Origin: Bacteroidota bacterium
Lineage (GTDB): Bacteria > Bacteroidota > Bacteroidia > Bacteroidales > Lentimicrobiaceae
Assembly (NCBI GenBank): GCA_023417935.1
Contig: JAEZDY010000026.1
Coordinates: 1 to 64,000, forward strand
Direction: 5' to 3'
DNA: 64,000 bases
In this document: positions 24,438 to 32,950 of the stretch, piece after piece
How the letters are laid out: each line of letters begins with the position of its first letter
Position numbering within the stretch: position 1 is the stretch's first letter
Made by a program: the position numbers and the translations under genes
The notes under the pieces: generated by a model
Databases searched by the model: none
What the model was told of the DNA's origin: nothing
Seen by the model: only the letters and a program-made list of their open reading frames with translations

Positions 24438-25815
24438 GGTGATTTATTTTATTGTCAACAGAATCATGAGAAGTTGCTTTAAGAACTCCCTTAACTTCAG
24501 ATATTGCTATCATAGGTATATACTTGAAGAAGAGAAGGACTCCTGCAGCAAACATGCCAAGTGTACCAATGTAAAAACCTATTTCAACCCAGGTAGGCTC
24601 GTAAGTAGTCCAACTTGAAGGCAAATAGTCTTTTGTGAGTGAAGTGATAATTATATTGAAACGCTCATACCACATGCCGATATTGATAAAGATTGATATT
24701 GCGAAAGCAGCAACAAGACTCTTGCGAACTCTCTTAAACCAGAAGAGCTGAGGTATAAAAGCATTACAGATTACCATTGCCCAGAATTCAAAAGTATAGT
24801 CGCCGGTAATCCTGTTCCTGAAGAATGTAAAGAACTCATATTGACTTCCTGAATACCAGGCAATAAAGATCTCAGTAGCATAGGCAGTTCCCATGATCAA
24901 AGATATAAACACAAGGATTTTAGCGATTGCGTTTAAGTGGGAATCAGTAATGTAATCCTGGAACTTATATACTTTCCTGATAATGATCATCAGAGTCATA
25001 ACCATTGCAAAGCCTGAGAAAATAGCTCCAACAACGAAGTATGGAGGAAAAACAGTAGTATGCCAACCAGGAATTACTGAAACAGCAAAGTCAGTTGACA
25101 CAATTGAATGCACAGAAACAACCAGTACCGCTGCAATACCGCCTAATACGTAACTCAGTGATTCATATCTTAACCATTCCTTGGTGGAGCCTGTCCAGCC
25201 AAATGCAAAGAAACCATAGACAGCCTTTTTAACTTTTGAAGTTGTCCTGTCACGAATAGTTGCAAAATCAGGCACCATACCAAAATACCAGAAAGAGGCA
25301 GAAATAAGCAGGTAAGCACTAATAGCAATAAAGTCCCAGAATAATGGCGAGTTATAGTTCACCCACAATGGTCCGCGTGTGTTTGGATATGGGAAAATAA
25401 AGAAAGCAAGCCATATTCTCCCCATGTGAATTGCCGGGAATAGTGCAGCACATCCAACCGCAACAACAGTCATGGCTTCAGCAGCCCTGTTAATGGAAGT
25501 TCTCCATTTCTGACGTAATATGAGCAGGAATATTGAGAATGCTGTTCCCGCGTGCCCAATTCCAATCCACCACACAAAGTTTATAATTTCCCAGCCCCAA
25601 CCAACTGAATTGTTTACGCCCCATGTGCCAATTCCCTGGGAAATAGTCACGTAGATAGCAATAGCACCATATAGGAATGCTAACATGCTGATTCCAAACG
25701 CAGCCTTCCACCATAAAGGAATCGGTTGATCAATAGGTGCAATGATATCACTGCTAATTTGATGATAATTTTTATTACCATGTATCAACGACCCTCTGAC
25801 TTCAGTTTTGTACAT
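24430..25815 (-). CDS. actC: Alternative complex III subunit ActC (NrfD-like quinol-binding membrane protein)
   Basis: ActC is a polytopic subunit (461 residues, about ten helices) of the NrfD/PsrC family, expected to bind menaquinol next to the iron-sulfur subunit ActB. Characteristic segments are WGWEIINFVWWIGIGHAGTAFS (about residue 72) and RQKWRTSINRAAEAMTV (about 105). It is encoded 25 bases after actB and overlaps actD by eight bases. Length is normal. Confidence 0.94.
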   Translation of the reverse strand: MYKTEVRGSLIHGNKNYHQISSDIIAPIDQPIPLWWKAAFGISMLAFLYGAIAIYVTISQGIGTWGVNNSVGWGWEIINFVWWIGIGHAGTAFSIFLLILRQKWRTSINRAAEAMTVVAVGCAALFPAIHMGRIWLAFFIFPYPNTRGPLWVNYNSPLFWDFIAISAYLLISASFWYFGMVPDFATIRDRTTSKVKKAVYGFFAFGWTGSTKEWLRYESLSYVLGGIAAVLVVSVHSIVSTDFAVSVIPGWHTTVFPPYFVVGAIFSGFAMVMTLMIIIRKVYKFQDYITDSHLNAIAKILVFISLIMGTAYATEIFIAWYSGSQYEFFTFFRNRITGDYTFEFWAMVICNAFIPQLFWFKRVRKSLVAAFAISIFINIGMWYERFNIIITSLTKDYLPSSWTTYEPTWVEIGFYIGTLGMFAAGVLLFFKYIPMIAISEVKGVLKATSHDSVDNKINHHE

Positions 25816-25840
25816 AGAAAATTGCTTTTACGTTATGTTG

Positions 25841-28798
25841 TTAAGCTTCGTGGTTATTTTCTTCCTTGTTTCTTACCAACGTAAGATATCCTACTGATGG
25901 CAACGTATGCAGCTCTTCAAGCAAATGGTAGTTGCGAGGTTCTTTAAATAGCTTTGAAATTTTGCTTTCAGGATCTGCCAAATCACCAAATACCAATGCG
26001 TCGGCAGGGCACGACTGTACACAGGCAGGTAGTATTTCACCATCCTGCACCAGGCGATTCTCAAGTTTTGCCTGAAGTTTCTTGTCCTGAATACGCTGTA
26101 TGCAGAAAGTACATTTCTCTACAACTCCACGCTCCCTGACTGTAACATCAGGATTGAGCACCATTCTGCCAAGATCAGAATTCATGTTATAATCAAACTT
26201 CTCATTGGTAGCATATCTGAACCAATTGAATCTCCTGACTTTATAAGGGCAGTTGTTAATACAGTATTTTGTTCCGATGCATCGATTGTATGCCATCTGG
26301 TTCAAACCTTCATTACTATGATTTGTAGCTGATACCGGACAAACATTTTCACATGGTGCATTGTCGCAATGCTGACAGGGGAGTGGCTGGAAGACAACCT
26401 CCGGATTATCAGTGCCACCAGAATAATATCTGTCAATCCTTATCCAGTGCATGATACGGGTTCTTCTTACTTCGTCCTTGCCAACAACCGGTATATTATT
26501 TTCAGCCTGGCAGGCAATAACACATGTATTGCATCCAACACACTTATTCAGGTCAACTCCCATGCCCCAATGATGACCCGGAAATACCGTTTCTTTGTAC
26601 AATGTCACGTGCTTCTCTTCGAACTCTGCATGTAGTTCATTGCCTGAGTCAGGTTTTTCTTTGTACTTTGAAAGAACAGTTTCCCTGACAATTGGCCGAC
26701 CTTCAAGACTACCATGCTTCTGAGATATAGCGAGCGGATATTCTCCAGCTTCTACTTTAACATTAGCATTCAAATTATAGAACTGACGATTGTTATTCAG
26801 GACAGTAACGAGTGAATATACATTAGTTCCTACATTGGTACCTACCTTACCAAATTTAGTGTGACCATAGCCCAATGCAACTGATATTGTCCTGTCTGAC
26901 TGGCCTGGCTGAACGTTAACAGGTAATTTCAAGTCGTTGATGCTGATCAATGAACCCGTACTTACTGAAAGATCAAGAGCTGTTTGAGGAGAAACAGAGG
27001 CAAAGTTATCCCACGAAATTTTGGCAATAGGGTCGGGGAGTTCCATCAACCAGGGATTGTTGGAATGAGTTCCATTGCCAATTGCAACTGAGGTGTATAA
27101 GTCTATTTCAATGCCATTTTTATTACCGGTAATCGGTTTATCTAAAGCAGAAATTGCATCATTTACCAAAGTATTACTATAACCAACCTGTGGAGCAGCA
27201 ATATCTAGTTCATAAATTCCTCTTTGAAGAATAGCATTCCAGTCGAGTTCAGCATCCTGGATGATATTAGTTTGCCAATAGTTTTTCAGATAATTATAGA
27301 AATCAGGTTCTCTACCCATCCACATAAGCAAACTATCTTGTGGTTGTCGGGTATCAAATAAATTTCTTATAGCGGGCTGGGCTAAGCTAAACATGCCTGT
27401 TTTTGGTTCGGCATCATCCCATGATTCAAGATAATGACTAGCGGGTAAGATGTATCTGAAATGTTCGTTTGTTTCATTAACTGTACCATTTAAGGAAACA
27501 GTTACTTTTAAATTACTGAGACCGTTAATAAACCCTTCGGCATTATGATAATCGTAAACGGGGTTAGTATTCCATATGATAATACCACCAACGGTGTTGT
27601 TATTCATTTCACTTATCAGCTGGTCCATATCACTGTCTATGGCTCGCTGGGTGAGTATTAACCTGTTAAGATCGAGTGTGTTTCCATAGTTACCAAGCAT
27701 GAAATTGATGTCGTTAATAACTAATTGAACATCAGGGTCATTGCTGCCGGAAATAACTATTGACTTACCTTTTGCGTTCCATAATGCACTTGCAATTTCT
27801 TTGATTGAAAAATGCAGATCATTTGCAGGGCTACTTGTATTACCGGCTAAACGGGATATCTCACCATGGAGTTGCATGATAATGCCCGGCATTTCGGATG
27901 ATTTGACAGGGTACCGGTTATCAGCTTTACTACCAGTAATTGTTAAACCGGTCTCAAATTGATAATGCTTAACCAGTGTATCACCACCATTTTGCAAGTC
28001 TCTGGCAACACCATACTTATAAGCAAATTCCCCCGGTGATATCCATGTTCCGAGAAAGTCTGCTGAAAAAGATACTATTACATCTGCTTTATCAAAATGG
28101 TAGTCGGGTATTCCATCCATATTAAAACTTACCCTATTTGCTGTCAACATTGCTGAAGCAGATACCGGCTCGTACATTACATGCCTGCCGGGATATAACG
28201 ATAGAAACTCGTTAATCAACGACATTGTTGATGGACTAATAATATTCGATGTAAGTATTACAGTTTGCTGTCCTGCAGCTGCAACATCTTTCAGACGAGC
28301 GATAATATCAGAATCGGCAATTTGCCATGAAGTAGGACTTCCATCCTTAACAGGCTTTTTTAATCGGGCACTTCCATCGTATAAGCTTAGAACTGAAGCC
28401 TGTACCCTTGCAGTGGTCCTGCCACGGCTAATTGTTGACAAAGGATTACCCTCAACCTTGATAGGCCTGCCGTCGCGTACTTTGACTATGATACTATTAT
28501 ATTCATAACCATCAAAATAAGTAGTAGCATAATGATTAGCTGAACCGGGAGTTACTTCTTCAGGTTTTATAAGGTATGGAATGGCCCTTTTAACAGGATT
28601 TTCGCAACTGGATGCTATGGCCGCACCAGCAAAACTAAATCCGCAAAATTTAAGAAAATTTCTACGGGATGACGGTTTTGCTGCAATTTCTTCATCAATT
28701 ATATCAAGTAGGGAACGATCATCGTTACTTATTTCTTCAGCTGAATTGTCAGCAGTTCCATTTAGTAATTCAATGTTGCTCCAGTATTTTTTTTCCAT
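25841..28798 (-). CDS. actB: Alternative complex III subunit ActB (molybdopterin-type domain fused to iron-sulfur protein)
   Basis: This 985-residue fused subunit has an N-terminal twin-arginine type signal (Arg45-Arg46 in SRRNFLKFCG) after a long cytosolic leader. Residues about 75-720 correspond to a molybdopterin-oxidoreductase fold, which in known Act complexes lacks the molybdenum cofactor. The C-terminal part has four cysteine clusters: CVGCNTCVIAC, CQHCDNAPCENVC, CIGTKYCINNC and CTFC with CVQSC. These would hold three [4Fe-4S] and one [3Fe-4S] centres, as in characterised Act complexes. It accepts electrons from the quinol site and passes them to the ActA hemes. It is separated from actA by 46 bases. 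Confidence 0.94.
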   Translation of the reverse strand: MEKKYWSNIELLNGTADNSAEEISNDDRSLLDIIDEEIAAKPSSRRNFLKFCGFSFAGAAIASSCENPVKRAIPYLIKPEEVTPGSANHYATTYFDGYEYNSIIVKVRDGRPIKVEGNPLSTISRGRTTARVQASVLSLYDGSARLKKPVKDGSPTSWQIADSDIIARLKDVAAAGQQTVILTSNIISPSTMSLINEFLSLYPGRHVMYEPVSASAMLTANRVSFNMDGIPDYHFDKADVIVSFSADFLGTWISPGEFAYKYGVARDLQNGGDTLVKHYQFETGLTITGSKADNRYPVKSSEMPGIIMQLHGEISRLAGNTSSPANDLHFSIKEIASALWNAKGKSIVISGSNDPDVQLVINDINFMLGNYGNTLDLNRLILTQRAIDSDMDQLISEMNNNTVGGIIIWNTNPVYDYHNAEGFINGLSNLKVTVSLNGTVNETNEHFRYILPASHYLESWDDAEPKTGMFSLAQPAIRNLFDTRQPQDSLLMWMGREPDFYNYLKNYWQTNIIQDAELDWNAILQRGIYELDIAAPQVGYSNTLVNDAISALDKPITGNKNGIEIDLYTSVAIGNGTHSNNPWLMELPDPIAKISWDNFASVSPQTALDLSVSTGSLISINDLKLPVNVQPGQSDRTISVALGYGHTKFGKVGTNVGTNVYSLVTVLNNNRQFYNLNANVKVEAGEYPLAISQKHGSLEGRPIVRETVLSKYKEKPDSGNELHAEFEEKHVTLYKETVFPGHHWGMGVDLNKCVGCNTCVIACQAENNIPVVGKDEVRRTRIMHWIRIDRYYSGGTDNPEVVFQPLPCQHCDNAPCENVCPVSATNHSNEGLNQMAYNRCIGTKYCINNCPYKVRRFNWFRYATNEKFDYNMNSDLGRMVLNPDVTVRERGVVEKCTFCIQRIQDKKLQAKLENRLVQDGEILPACVQSCPADALVFGDLADPESKISKLFKEPRNYHLLEELHTLPSVGYLTLVRNKEENNHEA

Positions 28799-28844
28799 TT
28801 AAAACAGTGATTAATATGGATAATATCGTTAATTGCGAATAATA

Positions 28845-30293
28845 TTAATAATGACATTTCATACAATCAGTGCCACCAATGTCTTCAACGGTTACCGGTA
28901 ATTCTTCCCCGTTAGCGTTAGTTTTAATAAGACCCTGGAATCTTGAATAGTATTTATTTCCCTTAATGTCGACTTCTGTGTCACGATGGCAGTTTACGCA
29001 CCATCCCATTGAGAGATCCTTTTCCTGTCTGAGGATGTGCATTTCTTCAACCTTACCATGGCATGTGTTACACTCAACCTTACCTGCATTAGCATGCTGC
29101 GCATGACTAAAATACGCATGATCAGGAAGGTTGTGAACTCTTACCCATTGAATTGGAGTCCCTGATTCAATAGCCTTGTATATTTTATTAATTTCAAAGT
29201 TTCCTGAATTTGTTCCTGTTCTTACAACGTTATGGCAATTCATACATACATTGGCAGAAGGAATATTGGCAGCTTTACTGAAATCAACGGTATGATGGCA
29301 ATAGCGGCAATCAGTTTTATTGTCGCCTGCATGTATTTTATGCGAGAATTTAATAGGTTGGTCGGGTGCATAACCTTGAGTTCTGCTTAGATCCCGTGCT
29401 TCCACATAAGCAAGTCCACTATGAACACTGATTCCAATAAGCAAGATTGTGATGTGGACTATTTTATATTTGATTCGGCGGGTAAAGAGCAGGTCAATAA
29501 TAGCAATAGTCATCAAGAATCCAAAACCTAGGAAGAGCATCAATTTAACAGGGAAAATTTTATGTTCTTTAAGCTCCGAACCACTAATATGTGAAAGGTA
29601 AGCAGCATAGTAGTGAATTTCCTCTTCAGAGAATTTCATCCCTTGATGCGCGGCCTCCATCTTAGGAGAAACAGGTTGAGTTAAAGATTGATAGATGTTC
29701 GTACTACTGGTATCCATAAATGAATTGGCCAGGTCAATTACTGATGGGTTCCAGTTCAATGAATCGCTGGTAACAGTGTTGTGACATCCAGTACAATTGA
29801 AACTGCCTCCTGCCTGTAAAGGTATGAGTCCATGAAATAGTCTTTCGCCTCTAAGATATTCTTCATGTGTGAAACCTGTCCTTTTATTTACATCAACATC
29901 AAGAACTTCAACAACTTTAGGTTCCCACTGATCTATATGTTCAATAATGCTGTTTATTTCACCATCAGAAAGTTGGGTAAAAGAGGGCATAATAGATTTG
30001 TTGTACTCCTGGTATATTCTGACCGCTATTGTGTCGCCTGATTGTATAACTTCCTGTGAATTCCTGATGAAACTGGTTAACCAGCTTCTTTCTCTCCGAT
30101 CAGTCACACCTGAAAGGTCAGGACCTACCATTCTACCTTCGCCAATGGTATGGCAAACAGTGCAGTGTTTCTCAAATAACAGCTTTCCATCCTGGGAGAA
30201 TGACATAGAAGGGAAAAACGTTAAAACTGAGATAAGTACAATAATAAGCCTGTGGATCAATATCTTACTGTAAAACTTTGCTTTCAGATTCAT
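28845..30293 (-). CDS. actA: Alternative complex III subunit ActA, seven-heme cytochrome c
   Basis: ActA carries the c-heme wire of alternative complex III. Seven CxxCH motifs are present, at about residues 44, 167, 329, 350, 408, 432 and 477. The last five form the pentaheme domain known for ActA. The first two lie in an added N-terminal periplasmic region that looks like cytochrome c domains (CTVCH with IMPSF as possible Met ligand; CTGCH). A membrane hairpin (about 250-270 and 278-297) joins the two parts. The ATG at 30293 gives a good signal peptide (MNLKAKFYSKILIHRLIIVL...); ATGs at 30302 and 30356 are less likely. It heads the twelve-gene respiratory operon. Confidence 0.9.
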   Translation of the reverse strand: MNLKAKFYSKILIHRLIIVLISVLTFFPSMSFSQDGKLLFEKHCTVCHTIGEGRMVGPDLSGVTDRRERSWLTSFIRNSQEVIQSGDTIAVRIYQEYNKSIMPSFTQLSDGEINSIIEHIDQWEPKVVEVLDVDVNKRTGFTHEEYLRGERLFHGLIPLQAGGSFNCTGCHNTVTSDSLNWNPSVIDLANSFMDTSSTNIYQSLTQPVSPKMEAAHQGMKFSEEEIHYYAAYLSHISGSELKEHKIFPVKLMLFLGFGFLMTIAIIDLLFTRRIKYKIVHITILLIGISVHSGLAYVEARDLSRTQGYAPDQPIKFSHKIHAGDNKTDCRYCHHTVDFSKAANIPSANVCMNCHNVVRTGTNSGNFEINKIYKAIESGTPIQWVRVHNLPDHAYFSHAQHANAGKVECNTCHGKVEEMHILRQEKDLSMGWCVNCHRDTEVDIKGNKYYSRFQGLIKTNANGEELPVTVEDIGGTDCMKCHY

Positions 30294-30540
30294 ATTAAGC
30301 ATATTATTTGTGATTGGTAATTTAAGAAAGAAATAAAAGAATCGAAATAAATCCATGTATACAAGTAAGAAGAGGTTTTTAAACGCTTCCTCATAAAATG
30401 TGTTTTAACGTGCGCTCTCTAATGAATATGTGTGCGAATATAAATCAGTTTCAGGTTACAAGCAATTATCTACTATACAAAAGTGAATAATATGCTGTAT
30501 TTTATAATGAATCTAAACAAAGCTAGAAATAATTGGGCAT

Positions 30541-30581
30541 AAAAAATATGCCCCTGACTAAAACTAATCAAGGGCATATTA
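30541..30581 (-). terminator. Terminator of tRNA-Ser
   Basis: On the minus strand AATATGCCC.TGA and its complement form a long stem, followed by a T-run. It lies directly after the tRNA 3' end and would end its transcript. Confidence 0.75.
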
Positions 30582-30586
30582 AATTG

Positions 30587-30673
30587 CGGAGAGAAAGGGA
30601 TTCGAACCCTTGGTACCCGTAAGGGTACAACGGTTTTCGAGACCGCCCCATTCGACCGCTCTGGCATCTCTCC
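30587..30673 (-). tRNA. tRNA-Ser, anticodon CGA
   Basis: This 87-base class II tRNA has the acceptor stem GGAGAGA/TCTCTCC with discriminator G and a D-arm CCAGAGCGGTCGAATGG. The anticodon stem GCGGT/ACCGT holds the loop CTCGAAA, giving anticodon CGA for UCG codons. A long variable arm (TACCC...GGGTA), which is the serine hallmark, and the T-arm GGGTTCGAATCCC follow. CCA is not encoded; the next bases are CAA. A hairpin with T-run follows. Confidence 0.95.
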
Positions 30674-30687
30674 ATCAATATTGAGTG

Positions 30688-30695
30688 CAAAAGTA
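30688..30695 (-). promoter_or_regulatory. -7 element (TACTTTTG) of tRNA-Ser
   Basis: On the minus strand TACTTTTG matches TAnnTTTG and ends 15 bp before the tRNA 5' end, a suitable distance for a tRNA promoter. A -33 box is not clear. Confidence 0.45.
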
Positions 30696-30788
30696 TTGAA
30701 TTAAATGGTTTTGGAGGCCTGCAACATTTAATTTTAAATCAAAGTGCCAGTATAGTACATGCTAATCTTTTTCATGGTAGTATAAAAA

Positions 30789-30820
30789 AATAAAGCCTCT
30801 TGTGAAAAGAGGCTTTATTT
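30789..30820 (-). terminator. Terminator of the csbD gene
   Basis: AATAAAGCCTCTT/AAGAGGCTTTATT is a 13-bp stem followed on the minus strand by TTTTTTTA. It begins 19 bases past the csbD stop codon. Confidence 0.88.
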
Positions 30821-30838
30821 GAGAAATATTGGAATCGT

Positions 30839-31024
30839 TTATAGGTCACGAAGCGCTTCGCGAATTTCGCGATCAGTTTTTCCAAGTTTTTGTTGGAGAC
30901 GTCCGAGAAGTTCATCTTCACGTCCTTCTTCATATTTTAGATCATCATCTGTAAGTTCAGCATATTTTTGCTTCAGTTTACCTTTCATTTCATTCCAGTT
31001 ACCTCTCAGTTCCATATTGTCCAT
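30839..31024 (-). CDS. CsbD family stress protein
   Basis: This 61-residue soluble protein matches the CsbD family through LRGNWNEMKGKLKQKYAELTDDDL at the start and GREDELLGRLQQKLGKT in the second half. It is predicted to be a small helical, charged protein. The family is induced in general stress responses in many bacteria, and its biochemical role is unknown. It stands alone with a strong terminator at the left edge of the stress island. An internal ATG at residue 4 is an alternative start. Confidence 0.92.
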   Translation of the reverse strand: MDNMELRGNWNEMKGKLKQKYAELTDDDLKYEEGREDELLGRLQQKLGKTDREIREALRDL

Positions 31025-31114
31025 ATAATTACCCTTTCTTTTTTAAGTGAGTTGTTTATTCTACAAATTTCGGAGCAAAAGGCAGAAATTGCATTATACT
31101 TTAGGTTGGAAATT

Positions 31115-32722
31115 TTACATGTATTCTATATTGTCTTCATTTTCAACAGGAAAGAAAACATTAAAGCTTGAACCCTCACCCGGAGTTCCTGAGGCAGTTA
31201 TATATCCATTATGGTTTTGGATAACCTTTTTACAAATAGTCAAGCCAATTCCAGTGCCGGTATATTGATCTTTTCCGTGTAGTCTCTGGAAGATTTCAAA
31301 GATTTTATTTGCATATTGCTGATCAAATCCAATACCGTTATCAGTAAAGTTAATGCAATAATAGTGTGCAATTTTCTTTAATCCGAAACCTGTAATAAGT
31401 TCGCCGGGAACTACCTTACAAGTAATATTAATAACAGGTGTTTCAGAATGTTTACTGTACTTTAATGCATTATCAATCAAGTTAATAAATAGTTGCTGAA
31501 TTTGAGAAGGTATAACATTTAATACAGGTAATGGCTCAGCATTAACCAATGCACCTTTTGTTGATATGTCCTCTTTGAGATTGTTAATTGATTCAGCAAG
31601 TATTTTATTCAAATCTGTTGGAATTTTAACTACTGATGCATTATTGGTTCTGGAGTAATCCAACAGGTCGTTTATCAGATTTTGCATTCGCAACGCTGCA
31701 TGTGTAATGCGGTTGAAGTAATTCATAGTGGTTTCAGAGAGTTTGCCTTCCTCTTTATCCAATATCATTTTAGATAGAACTTGGATTTTTCTGAGTGGCT
31801 CCTGAAGATCATGTGAGGCCATATGGTTGAATGATGCCAGTTCATCGTTCTGCCTCTCTAACTGGAGATTCTTTTCTTCGAGCATAATTTCTTTATCAAT
31901 TAAAGAAGTAATGTCCTGCGCTATACCAACGATAAAACTGTTTTTATTTATCCTCATCTTGTCAGAAGTGCCCTTAATATATCTCACCTTACCATCGCGC
32001 CTGATGAGCCTGAACACACTGATACTCGTGCGGTTCATTTGATAATCCTTTAAACTGGTTTCAATAAGATTTGGACGATCATCAGGATGTACTAGATTTA
32101 ATACACTTTCGAAACTGATTTCTTCCCTTGAAGAATAACCGCTTATTTTCTGAAGATTTTCTGAAAAACTAAATTCATTTGTTTCAAGATTAATATGCCA
32201 GTGCCCTAAACCTGCACTAATTTCAGCATTGCGGATTACTTTAAGAGAAGTTGTTAATTCAATGTTGGCAATCCTTAATTCCTCCTGGCGTTTTTCCAGT
32301 TGAGCTATTTTTAATACATCAGTTGTAATATCTTGTATAGTTCCAATAAGCAATTTATTACCTGAGATTTCAACAATACTGCTAATGGCCTTTACATGTT
32401 TAATTTTTCCTGTTTTCGTTATTATCCTGTATTCCCATGAATCAGCTTTTTTGCTGGTAATTGTTTTTAAACGAACTTCTTCAATGCGTTGTTTATCTTC
32501 TGGATGTAAGAATCTTGTATTGAAGTAGTCAATATCAGGTTTAAATTCATTTGGTTCGCACCCAAGAATTCGATAAAAGTTATCGGAATAGAAAAGCTCA
32601 TGTGTATCCAGATTCCAGGAAAAAGTTCCCATATCCGCATTTATCTCAGCCTGCTTGAATATGTACTCACGGACAAGGGAATCCTCAGTGTTTGTAGCAA
32701 TTTGTAAATTGGCATCTCTCAT
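31115..32722 (-). CDS. Cytosolic PAS-PAS sensor histidine kinase
   Basis: This 535-residue kinase has no membrane segment. Two PAS domains of the PAS_3 type cover about residues 20-135 and 160-280 (GCEPNEF...FLHPEDKQRIEE; GYSSREE...LVHPDDRP). The histidine phosphoacceptor is in MASHDLQEPLRKIQ (about 307). The ATP-binding domain shows LIDNALKYS, DNGIGFD and GTGIGLTICKK. It resembles the phytochrome-like kinase group common in Bacteroidota. No response regulator is adjacent; the nearest candidate is at 41.7 kb beside a similar kinase. Signal is unknown, and PAS sensing of redox, light or a small ligand is possible. The start at 32722 is the first ATG. Confidence 0.92.
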   Translation of the reverse strand: MRDANLQIATNTEDSLVREYIFKQAEINADMGTFSWNLDTHELFYSDNFYRILGCEPNEFKPDIDYFNTRFLHPEDKQRIEEVRLKTITSKKADSWEYRIITKTGKIKHVKAISSIVEISGNKLLIGTIQDITTDVLKIAQLEKRQEELRIANIELTTSLKVIRNAEISAGLGHWHINLETNEFSFSENLQKISGYSSREEISFESVLNLVHPDDRPNLIETSLKDYQMNRTSISVFRLIRRDGKVRYIKGTSDKMRINKNSFIVGIAQDITSLIDKEIMLEEKNLQLERQNDELASFNHMASHDLQEPLRKIQVLSKMILDKEEGKLSETTMNYFNRITHAALRMQNLINDLLDYSRTNNASVVKIPTDLNKILAESINNLKEDISTKGALVNAEPLPVLNVIPSQIQQLFINLIDNALKYSKHSETPVINITCKVVPGELITGFGLKKIAHYYCINFTDNGIGFDQQYANKIFEIFQRLHGKDQYTGTGIGLTICKKVIQNHNGYITASGTPGEGSSFNVFFPVENEDNIEYM

Positions 32723-32911
32723 GTAAAACTCCGAATTAACGTTCCACCAAAGATAATATCAATAATTAACCTGCACGTGAAAAAAAATAAAATTTATCAT
32801 AGGAATTAACTCACAGTCAGGCATATTTAACAAATATTTCTTCTTAAATTTATAGTGCTTGTGTGTTAAATAATGTAATTTAATAGACCTGTTTTATAAT
32901 AAGATACACTT

Positions 32912-32919
32912 TAGGTTTG
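32912..32919 (+). promoter_or_regulatory. -7 element (TAGGTTTG) of the DUF748-yihY-nei unit
   Basis: TAGGTTTG matches TAnnTTTG, 31 bp before the ATG at 32951. The -33 box is uncertain. Confidence 0.45.
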
Positions 32920-32950
32920 TTTAATTTTACTTTCGAATAAAACTAAACAA

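Noticed and set aside
25841..28798. ActB as an active molybdenum enzyme
   Set aside because: Its position between ActA and ActC and its fused four-cluster iron-sulfur part identify it as the Act subunit, which in known complexes has no molybdenum cofactor.
30294..30356. Longer ActA form starting at 30356
   Set aside because: The extra 21 residues are aromatic and would precede a normal signal peptide. The ATG at 30293 gives a typical signal peptide.
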